From Planctomycetota bacterium (GTDB lineage Bacteria; Planctomycetota; UBA1135): 32,159 bases of DNA. The DNA lies in assembly GCA_014382805.1 (NCBI GenBank), contig JACNIZ010000241.1, positions 1 to 32,159 of the forward strand. The letters run 5' to 3'. Made by a program: the position numbers and the translations under genes. The notes beneath the pieces were generated by a model. That model saw only the letters and a list, made by a program, of their open reading frames with translations, ran no database searches and was not told the DNA's origin. Positions 1-6,782 of this stretch are shown in pieces. The first letter of the stretch is position 1, and every line of letters starts with the position of its first letter.

Positions 1-2
1 TC

Positions 3-734
3 GCTAACCGTCAGTGGCACCGCTACGAGCGCGCTTACTTGCTGCTCGCTGCATTGGCCACGCCGCTGGTCCTTTCCGTGCACTCGGTGGTGTCTTTTGA
101 CTTTGCCATCTCGCAGCTACCTGGCTGGCACACAACGATCTTTCCGCCGTACTTTGTTGCCGGCGCAATTTTTTCAGGCTTTGCCATGGTGGTCACGCTG
201 GCTGTGCCGGCGCGCGCGATGTTCGGCCTGAAGAACTTGATCACGCTGCAACACCTAGAGTTGATGAACAAGGTCATCATGGCGACCGGCATGATTGTCG
301 GTTACGCCTACGCGATGGAGTTCTTCATCTCCTGGTACTCGGGTAACAAGTACGAGGCCTTCGCCTTTGTCAACCGCGCCTTCGGCCCATACTCCTGGGC
401 TTACTGGATCATGGTCAGCTGCAACGTAATCTCGCCGCAGATCTTCTGGTTTAAAAAAGCGCGACGCAGCATTCCGATCATGTTCATCGTGGCGATTTTC
501 GTCAACATAGGCATGTGGTTCGAACGCTTCGTCATTACGGTGACGTCTCTGAACCGCGACTTCCTGCCTTCTAGCTGGAACTACTTCTCGCCGACCTTGC
601 TGGACTTCGCCACGCTGATCGGCTCCTTTGGATTGTTCTTCACCTTGTTCCTACTGTTCTGCCGCTTCCTGCCACAGGTCGCGATTTCAGAGGTCAAGGC
701 TCAGACACCCCACGCTCATCCCCATAACCACTAG
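3..734 (+). CDS. actC: Alternative complex III integral membrane subunit ActC, C-terminal part (5' truncated by window edge)
   Basis: This is the C-terminal part of the NrfD/PsrC-like quinol-binding membrane subunit of alternative complex III, which oxidises quinol and passes electrons to cytochrome c in the inner membrane. The reading frame is open to the window edge (first full codon at base 3), so the TTG at 39 is not the real start. About 243 residues remain, with at least five hydrophobic helices. The stretch with FWFKKARRS, then [14 protein letters not shown] and [12 protein letters not shown], is characteristic of ActC. The C-terminus is a short His-rich tail (HAHPHNH). Its stop codon overlaps the Shine-Dalgarno of the next act gene, which supports one operon. 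Identity rests on recognised family motifs and on the two act genes that follow. Confidence 0.9.
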   Translation, partial: ANRQWHRYERAYLLLAALATPLVLSVHSVVSFDFAISQLPGWHTTIFPPYFVAGAIFSGFAMVVTLAVPARAMFGLKNLITLQHLELMNKVIMATGMIVGYAYAMEFFISWYSGNKYEAFAFVNRAFGPYSWAYWIMVSCNVISPQIFWFKKARRSIPIMFIVAIFVNIGMWFERFVITVTSLNRDFLPSSWNYFSPTLLDFATLIGSFGLFFTLFLLFCRFLPQVAISEVKAQTPHAHPHNH

Positions 735-746
735 GAGGAAATGAAG

Positions 747-2219
747 ATGAGCAACTCTGAAAAACTTCACGGCGTACTCGGCGAGTTTGAAAGCGTCGAC
801 CAAATCCTCGCCGCGGCCGAAATGGTTAAGAACTCCGGCTACACCAAGTGGGACTGCTACACACCGCTGCCTGTGCACGGTTTGGATGCAGCGATGGGCG
901 TCAAAGAAACGCGCCTGCCTTGGGTAGTGTTGATCGCTGGTATCACTGGTGGTGCATTGGGTCTGCTGATGCAGTACTGGATGAACGGCATTGACTACAA
1001 GATGATCATCTCTGGCAAGCCGATGAACAGTCTGCCTGCCAGCATCCCGGTGGTTTTTGAAACCACGGTGCTGTTTGCATCCATCGCGGCATTCTTGTCG
1101 ATGTGGATTTTTAACGGCCTACCGAAGTGGTTCAATCCACTCGCTCGCATGGAACGTTTTGCGCGTGCCACCGACGACCGATTCTTCGTCGCCCTGAGCG
1201 CCAAAGACCCCAATTTCGACGTCAAGACTTCGTCGGCGTTGTTGGAATCCTGTGGTGCAAGCGCCGTCGAGTTTGTCGAAGAGCCTGACGAACCGGCAGC
1301 GGTTCCAACTAGCATCAAAGCCACCATGGCTACGGTTGCGATGTTGGCTTTGATCCCGTTGGCCTTGATCATGTCCGAACGCGGCGCGATCAAAAAACAG
1401 CCACGTTTGCACTTGGTTCCTGACATGGACTTCCAAGAGAAGTTCCGTGCTCAAAGCGTCAGCGGCTTGTTCGCCGACGGCCGGGCAGCGCGTCCGCAAA
1501 TTGCTGGAACCTTCGCGCTGGAAGATGACGCTCTGGTCGGTAAGGACCCGGGTTTCTACACCGGTAAGGTTGATGGCGAATACCTAACGGAAGCACCCAT
1601 TGCTTACTCCGATGCAATCCTCGCTCGCGGTGAGGAACGCTACGGAATCAGCTGTGCACCCTGTCACGGTGGCGACGCCAACGGCAAAGGCCCTGTGCAC
1701 AATCGTGCGGTTGAACTGGGTTCACCGATGTGGATTCAACCTACCGACCTGCACTCTGAGCACTTGACTATCCAGCCGATTGGGCAGTTGTTTGAGTCCA
1801 TTAGCGTGGGCGTGCGCAACATGCCGGGTTATGCCAAGACGGTTTCGGCGAAGGATCGCTGGGCCATCGCGCATTACCTGCAGTCGATCCAATCGACTGT
1901 CGACACAGGTCCAGTCGATCCAAATGCTGACCCAGGAATTGCCGCTGGTAAGTTGGTTTACATGTCTAAAGCATGTATGGCTTGTCACACCACCGATGGC
2001 TCGCCATTGCTGGCTCCTAGTTTCAAGGGGCTGTTTGGCAGTGAGCGCGAACTTGAAGGTGGCACAACCATCACAGCGGACGAAGCTTACATCAAAGATT
2101 CGCTGCTGAATCCAACCGCCAAACTTGCTAAGGGCTTCCAGCCTCTGATGCCTCCGGCGGTACTCACCGATCAAGAATTCGCTGACTTGATCACCTTCCT
2201 TAAATCCCTAGCTGACTAA
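747..2219 (+). CDS. Fused alternative complex III subunit: ActD (DUF3341) + ActE-type cytochrome c + second CoxB-like cytochrome c domain
   Basis: The protein joins three modules. Counted from the ATG at 741, residues 1-180 are a DUF3341/ActD membrane domain with two helices (about 60-80 and 103-126). Residues 190-385 begin with a third helix (about 192-211) and look like ActE, with a haem c site C305-A-P-C308-H309 and likely axial M361. Residues 395-492 are a second class I cytochrome c domain, with C412-M-A-C415-H416 and likely axial M470 in FQPLMPP; it resembles the cytochrome c tail of caa3-oxidase subunit II. ActD and ActE are separate proteins in the model complex from Rhodothermus. The ATG at 741 is only 2 bases after AGGAGG (733-738), while the ATG at 747 has an 8-base spacing, so 747 is chosen. 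The gene starts 12 bases after the actC stop. The haem domains should face the periplasm. Confidence 0.88.
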   Translation: MSNSEKLHGVLGEFESVDQILAAAEMVKNSGYTKWDCYTPLPVHGLDAAMGVKETRLPWVVLIAGITGGALGLLMQYWMNGIDYKMIISGKPMNSLPASIPVVFETTVLFASIAAFLSMWIFNGLPKWFNPLARMERFARATDDRFFVALSAKDPNFDVKTSSALLESCGASAVEFVEEPDEPAAVPTSIKATMATVAMLALIPLALIMSERGAIKKQPRLHLVPDMDFQEKFRAQSVSGLFADGRAARPQIAGTFALEDDALVGKDPGFYTGKVDGEYLTEAPIAYSDAILARGEERYGISCAPCHGGDANGKGPVHNRAVELGSPMWIQPTDLHSEHLTIQPIGQLFESISVGVRNMPGYAKTVSAKDRWAIAHYLQSIQSTVDTGPVDPNADPGIAAGKLVYMSKACMACHTTDGSPLLAPSFKGLFGSERELEGGTTITADEAYIKDSLLNPTAKLAKGFQPLMPPAVLTDQEFADLITFLKSLAD

Positions 2220-2234
2220 TTGGAGGCAACAAAA

Positions 2235-3467
2235 ATGCAACCTACCAATGTAGTTCGTGAAGCTGTCATGGCCCCTAGCCTGGCGGCAAAGACCTCCCGG
2301 ATCGGCCTGGTGGTCGGAGTTATAGGGATGGTATTGGCGGTCCTGCTCGGCATGCTCGAGGGTGACCACATGCGCCACTTTTACTGGGCATACTTAGTCG
2401 CGTTTTCCTTCATGTTTACGCTGACCTTGGGCGGCTTGTTCTTCGTGCTGATTCAGCACGTGACGGGCGCGCGCTGGAGTGTTTCGGTAAGGCGAATGGG
2501 TGAATTCGCAATGAATACTGTGCCGCTGCTCGCCGTCATGGCGTTGCCGCTGCTCTATCCATTGTTCACTCACGCTGGTGTCGAAGAGTTTGGTGGCCTG
2601 CTGTGGCCATGGATTCATCCGCATGGCGAACACGCCGCTCTGGTCGAATTTAAGAGCCCGTTCCTGAACGTCGGCTTCTTCTTGGCAAGATCGACGTTTT
2701 ACCTGTTGGCTTGGTGGATTGTGACGCGCTTCTTCCTGAAGAAGTCGGTGCAGCAAGACCAGGATCAGTCCGAAGCGCACACGGTGACCATGCGCAAGTT
2801 GTCGGCTCCGTCGATCATCTTGTTTGCACTGACCATCAGCTTTGCGTCCTTCGACTGGATCATGTCGACCGATCCTACTTGGTTCTCGACCATCTTTGGT
2901 GTTTACATCTTTGGTGGCGCGTTCCTGGCGATTAATGCGCTTTTGGTGATCTCAGCTTATTATTTGCGCACGCGCAACGTGATGACCGAGCAAATCACTA
3001 CTGAGCACTACCACGACCTCGGCAAGTTCATGACCGCCTTTACGGTGTTCTGGGCTTACATCGCGTTCTCGCAGTTCATGTTGATCTGGTACGCCAACAT
3101 CCCCGAGGAAACGGTTTGGTTTCAACACCGCGTCACCGAAGCCTGGAGCCCATGGTCATACGGCCTGGTCTTCACCAACTTCGTCATCCCGTTCTTCGGC
3201 TTCTTGTCACGCTGGACCAAGCGTAATCCCAAGGTGCTGATGTTCTGGGCCGCGTACACGTTGGTCGTGCATTGGGTAGACATTTACTGGTTAATCATGC
3301 CGAACATGGATGCGGAAACAGTCCCGTTTAGCTTGGTGGAGATCACCACGGCCTTGGGTGCATTTGGCTTCTTCGTGTGGGCTTACTCGCGCCAAGCAAC
3401 CAAGCATTCACTACTGGCTTACGGCGATCCTAACCTCGAACGCTGCTTGGGCCACGTTAACTACTAA
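2235..3467 (+). CDS. actF: Alternative complex III membrane subunit ActF
   Basis: ActF is the second large membrane subunit of alternative complex III, related to ActC/NrfD. The 410-residue protein is mostly hydrophobic with about ten helices. Typical family segments are visible: GDHMRHFYWAYLVAF near the N-terminus, then SFASFDWIMSTDPTWFSTIFG, FTVFWAYIAFSQFMLIWYANIPEE and the VHWVDIYWLIMPN segment. The ATG at 2235 is preferred over the TTG at 2220 because GGAGG (2222-2226) lies 8 bases before it. It begins 15 bases after the fused cytochrome gene and is the last gene of the operon: a strong terminator follows within 40 bases. The cox genes that often follow act genes are absent here. Confidence 0.92.
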   Translation: MQPTNVVREAVMAPSLAAKTSRIGLVVGVIGMVLAVLLGMLEGDHMRHFYWAYLVAFSFMFTLTLGGLFFVLIQHVTGARWSVSVRRMGEFAMNTVPLLAVMALPLLYPLFTHAGVEEFGGLLWPWIHPHGEHAALVEFKSPFLNVGFFLARSTFYLLAWWIVTRFFLKKSVQQDQDQSEAHTVTMRKLSAPSIILFALTISFASFDWIMSTDPTWFSTIFGVYIFGGAFLAINALLVISAYYLRTRNVMTEQITTEHYHDLGKFMTAFTVFWAYIAFSQFMLIWYANIPEETVWFQHRVTEAWSPWSYGLVFTNFVIPFFGFLSRWTKRNPKVLMFWAAYTLVVHWVDIYWLIMPNMDAETVPFSLVEITTALGAFGFFVWAYSRQATKHSLLAYGDPNLERCLGHVNY

Positions 3468-3483
3468 AGCCGACGCCTACCGC

Positions 3484-3500
3484 GCAGGAAGCATTCCTGC
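3484..3500 (+). other. Small hairpin ahead of the act terminator
   Basis: GCAGGAA (3484-3490) and TTCCTGC (3494-3500) form a perfect 7-bp stem with a 3-base loop, just before the intrinsic terminator. It may stabilise the 3' end of the act mRNA; that role is inferred. Confidence 0.5.
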
Positions 3501-3504
3501 TCCG

Positions 3505-3538
3505 CGACTCGCAACTTCTGGTTGCGAGTCGTTTTTTT
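3505..3538 (+). terminator. Rho-independent terminator of the act operon
   Basis: An 11-bp perfect stem (3505-3515 with 3521-3531, CGACTCGCAAC paired with GTTGCGAGTCG), a 5-base loop, then seven T residues (3532-3538). It lies 37 bases after the actF stop and before the protease gene, so it should end the act transcript. Confidence 0.93.
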
Positions 3539-3596
3539 GTGCCATAGAAATGAGAATTTGGAACCACGAACGACTATTTCATGTCACTCTAGAATC

Positions 3597-5486
3597 ATGC
3601 ATTCCCTCGTCCTCTTCATGTTGTCTGCGGCAGCAGGCCAAATCCCCGCGCCGCAGGTTGAAATTCAGCCAGCCCAGCTCCATATTCCTGCTTTTACAGG
3701 CTCTCAAGTGACCCTGCCGCGGCTGGAACGCGCAACCGATTTGGCATTGCAATTTCTGACCTCTCAAGGCATTTCCGGCGACGTCAGCCTGGACCGCGAC
3801 TTGGGTTGGTCGAGCACCGCCGAACGCGTCACCTTTGAGCGTACCTACCTTGGTGTGCCGGTATGGGGGGAAGTGGTCAAGGTGGTCATGTTCCGTGACG
3901 GCAGCGTGATTGTGGAGGGTAATCCGCAGCGCCAAGCTGGTGTGATTCCTGCCCAGGCAGGCCAAGCTGGTCAAGCTGGTCAAGCTGGTCAATGCATGGA
4001 TTCGGAAGCCGCGATCAACCTAGCGCTGAATTCGCAGCTGGCTCAGTCCGTCGATCACATGGACGTGATCAGCGCGCGTCAGGTTTGGTACCAAGGACAG
4101 CTTGCTTGGCAGCTGCGTACCCACGTCGAAGGTGATGGCGACTGGCACGTTGATTTGTTGCTCGATGCCCAAACCGGTGCGGAATTGCATCAACGCGACT
4201 TGCGGATTCACTCTCACGGCACTGCCGCCACTGGCACCGGTTCGGTTTTCATTCCGAACCCTGTGCAAACTTCCGGCGATCACGGCATGCAGGATCAAAA
4301 CGATTCCAACAGTGCGGTTCCCAGCTCGGAATACTTCACCGTCGACCTGCTCGACGTCGCCACCACGGGTTATTTGGATGGACCTTATTGCTCGACCTCG
4401 CCGACTAGCGGCCGTGTCAAGCAGACCAACTTGCAGTTTGTTTACCAGCGCAACCACGCTGCTTTCGAAGAGGTGATGACCTACTACCACATTGATGGCT
4501 TCCAGCGCTATCTGCAGTCCACCGGCCAAATGAATGCCAACAACCGCCAGCAAAAGGTTGACGTTAACGGCTATTCCGGCGACAACTCGTGGTACGACCT
4601 CGGCAACAGGGAAATAACTTTCGGTATCGGCGGCGTGGATGATGCCGAAGATGCTGACATTATCGTGCACGAATACGGTCACGCGCTGCACCACGACGTG
4701 CAGGGTGGCATTGGCAACGGCCAGAACAGTGCCATGTCTGAAGCTTATGGCGACTACTTCGCCGCCAGTTTCTACGACGACGCGTTGGTAGGTGAATGGG
4801 ATGCAGTTTCTTATACCGGCGGTAGCTTGCACTACTTGCGCCGCGTCGATGAGCAGCTGTTTTACCCTGGCGACCTGGGCGGCGGCTCGCACTACGACGG
4901 TCAAATTTGGTCGGCAATGTTGTGGGATATGCGCATGGCTTTGGGTCGCGATATCGCCGACAACATCATTGTTGAAGCTATGGGTTTGCAGTCCAACAGC
5001 TCCGGAATGGTGAGTGGCGGCAACTGGCTGCTGACCGCTGAGCAACAGCTTTACGGTGGTGCTTGGAGACCTTACATCGAGTGGGCGCTGCACCGTCGCG
5101 GCATTCGCACCTTGGCTAGTGGAGTGGTCGTACTGTCGCCTACCGACAGCACTCCGACGCCGGGTCAATCGACTTCGTTTAGCCTCAAGGCCAGCACTCA
5201 CGGTGGCAAGGATTACAAAACCTTGGCCTCGCTGCAGCCGGGTGAAAACGTGCTGGGCAATCCTTACAACGTGACCATTCACGTCGGCTTGGATCTGATG
5301 CAACAATCGCTGGGCACGCCGGGCATGACCGGTACTTTGAATGGTTCTGGCAACGCCAATTTCTCGGTGACCTTGCCGTCGCTGCTGGTTGGAATGCCGA
5401 TCGCATTCCAGTCGGCAATTTTCGATGGCGCTGGTTCCATCGTGGACGTGTCGATTCCGTGTGCGGTGCGCATGGGTCCTTACTAG
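3597..5486 (+). CDS. Secreted thermolysin-like (gluzincin) zinc metalloprotease
   Basis: A predicted secreted zinc endopeptidase of 629 residues. A short signal peptide (MHSLVLFMLSAAAG) is followed by an FTP-like propeptide region (about 20-200), which in this class acts as inhibitor and chaperone. The catalytic domain has H358-E-Y-G-H362, with a third likely zinc ligand E382 in SEAYGDYFA. The 19 residues between H362 and E382 match the thermolysin (M4) spacing better than the longer fungalysin (M36) spacing. A beta-rich domain of about 100 residues follows (from about 520) and may be a surface or sorting module. The ATG at 3597 is chosen because upstream in-frame codons run into the terminator; no clear Shine-Dalgarno precedes it. 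A 9-base tandem repeat (3963-3989) makes an AGQ repeat in the propeptide. Subfamily is uncertain; protease class is firm. Confidence 0.86.
   Translation: MHSLVLFMLSAAAGQIPAPQVEIQPAQLHIPAFTGSQVTLPRLERATDLALQFLTSQGISGDVSLDRDLGWSSTAERVTFERTYLGVPVWGEVVKVVMFRDGSVIVEGNPQRQAGVIPAQAGQAGQAGQAGQCMDSEAAINLALNSQLAQSVDHMDVISARQVWYQGQLAWQLRTHVEGDGDWHVDLLLDAQTGAELHQRDLRIHSHGTAATGTGSVFIPNPVQTSGDHGMQDQNDSNSAVPSSEYFTVDLLDVATTGYLDGPYCSTSPTSGRVKQTNLQFVYQRNHAAFEEVMTYYHIDGFQRYLQSTGQMNANNRQQKVDVNGYSGDNSWYDLGNREITFGIGGVDDAEDADIIVHEYGHALHHDVQGGIGNGQNSAMSEAYGDYFAASFYDDALVGEWDAVSYTGGSLHYLRRVDEQLFYPGDLGGGSHYDGQIWSAMLWDMRMALGRDIADNIIVEAMGLQSNSSGMVSGGNWLLTAEQQLYGGAWRPYIEWALHRRGIRTLASGVVVLSPTDSTPTPGQSTSFSLKASTHGGKDYKTLASLQPGENVLGNPYNVTIHVGLDLMQQSLGTPGMTGTLNGSGNANFSVTLPSLLVGMPIAFQSAIFDGAGSIVDVSIPCAVRMGPY
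3963..3989 (+). repeat. Tandem 9-base repeat CAAGCTGGT x3 inside the protease gene
   Basis: Three perfect copies of CAAGCTGGT encode QAG repeats in the propeptide region; a degenerate copy precedes them (3951-3962). The length keeps frame, so copy-number change would only alter linker length. Confidence 0.85.
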
Positions 5487-6076
5487 TGATACTCAATACC
5501 TTCGAGCGGCTGGTTGTGAATCAGCCGCTCCGTCCTTTTTTACAGCGCTGGCTGGAGGCTCGGCCGCTGCTGAAAATGGGGGGTAAGGCGCGCGGCCGGG
5601 TGCTGGAAATCGGCTGCGGCCAGGGTTTGGGTGCGCAGATTTTGATGCAGGATTTTGGCGTCGATGAGTTGCATGGATTTGATCTAGACCGCCGCCAGTT
5701 GCAACGTGCGCAGAAGCGCTTGAACGGCACCAGCAAAGTGCATTTATGGCAGGGGTGCGCCAACCAGCTACCGACGCCCGCGCATTTTTACGACGCCGTT
5801 TTTGACTTCAACGTATTGCACCACATTCCCGACTGGCAATGCAGTTTGAATGAATTGGCGCGCGTTATGAAGCCGGGGGCTAAGCTGTACTTGCTGGAGA
5901 CTTTGAGCTTTTTCCTTAATAATCCGCTGAGCCGAATTCTGATGAAACATCCACGTCAAAACCGTTTCAATTTTCAGCAGCTTTGCGACGGCATGAATGA
6001 GGCGGGCTTCGAAATTTTGCAACACTGCAAACTCAGCGGTAGTTTTTGTTGGATGGTGGCGCAGTATGGCGGCTGA
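5486..6076 (+). CDS. Class I SAM-dependent methyltransferase
   Basis: A 196-residue Rossmann-fold methyltransferase (Methyltransf_11/25 type), probably cytoplasmic. Motif I is VLEIGCGQGLG (about 39-49), the acidic residue of motif II is in FDLD (about 65-68), and FDFNVLHHIPD (about 106-116) is the typical post-motif region. The N-terminus, with NTFERLVVNQPLRPFLQRW, resembles a recurring small methyltransferase group whose substrate I cannot name. The GTG at 5486 overlaps the protease stop in TAGTG, pointing to translational coupling with the protease. An in-frame start at 5459 would overlap the protease more deeply and adds an unlikely N-terminus. The decayed glycosyltransferase follows 26 bases later. 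Methyltransferase assignment is firm, target unknown. Confidence 0.85.
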   Translation: MILNTFERLVVNQPLRPFLQRWLEARPLLKMGGKARGRVLEIGCGQGLGAQILMQDFGVDELHGFDLDRRQLQRAQKRLNGTSKVHLWQGCANQLPTPAHFYDAVFDFNVLHHIPDWQCSLNELARVMKPGAKLYLLETLSFFLNNPLSRILMKHPRQNRFNFQQLCDGMNEAGFEILQHCKLSGSFCWMVAQYGG

Positions 6077-6102
6077 TTTTTTCGCCTGGATCGGAGCGCC
6101 GC

Positions 6103-6755
6103 ATGCGGCTTAAGGTATCAGTATAAATGGCGGCAAAAAATGCAGCCGCAACCATCGCGTCGGCGTTGCGTAGTGTGCAACGGCAATCAATGAGCGACTG
6201 CCTGCAATCATTAGTCGATACACGCAACTTCGGTCTAACCCAATGCCACGCCGATTGGATTGCCACTTTTGACGCCGATGATTGCATGCACAAACAGCGA
6301 CAAGCATATTCAAGCAACGGTTTATCGAAATGACGATTGGCCCGAGGACTACGATTTGTTTCTGCGTTTGGCAATGGAAGGTGCTCGATTTGGGCAAGTC
6401 GCAACGCCATTATTGAGCTGGCGCTGGCACGAGAATTCGACGTCGCGTTCTCACCCAGCATTTAGTTTGGCGACGATTGCCCGTTGTCGTGCGTATTTCC
6501 TTGCCCACCCTTTTCTAATTGCACACAAGCAAAATGTGCAATGGGGTTTTGGCGATACCGGCAGCGAATTGGCTGGCAACTTGCGCGCGCTCGGCAAAAA
6601 CATGGCCGCAGTTATTGAACTGCATCCGGGCCGCATCGGCCAACTCATTCACCGTGCACCTGTATTCCACCCGCACGATTATTTCAAAAACGCCGCCACC
6701 AATGTCGTTGCCTACTCAATGGCGTGAGGGTCGCGAATACGTATTCACGGCATAA
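6103..6755 (+). pseudogene. Decayed family-2 glycosyltransferase
   Basis: The ATG at 6103 starts MRLKVSV, then TAA at 6124 stands where GT2 enzymes have Ile in the VSVIMAAKNAAATI start. After the stop, frame 1 continues with MAAKNAAATIASALRSVQRQ, then jumps by an apparent deletion to NFGLTQCHADWIATFDADDC, which holds the DxD-like metal motif. Near 6300 the similarity moves to frame 2 with NDDWPEDYDLFLRLAMEGARF, a well-conserved acceptor-side motif, and runs to VVAYSMA (stop at 6725-6727). One extra base there would explain why EGREYVFTA continues in frame 3 to the TAA at 6753. About 650 bases remain, against about 1 kb for intact relatives. One nonsense codon, at least two internal deletions and two frameshifts make function very unlikely. 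Confidence 0.85.
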
Positions 6756-6782
6756 ATCCAAGCCAACGAAAAAAGCATTGCG

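Noticed and set aside
995-1426. Open frames on the - strand within the fused cytochrome gene
   Set aside because: No domain or signal, no ribosome site, and the + strand gene has firm motifs throughout.
4020-5306. Long open frame (428 codons) on the - strand, antisense to the metalloprotease
   Set aside because: It has no recognisable domain and lies wholly opposite a gene with clear catalytic motifs; such mirror frames arise from codon bias.
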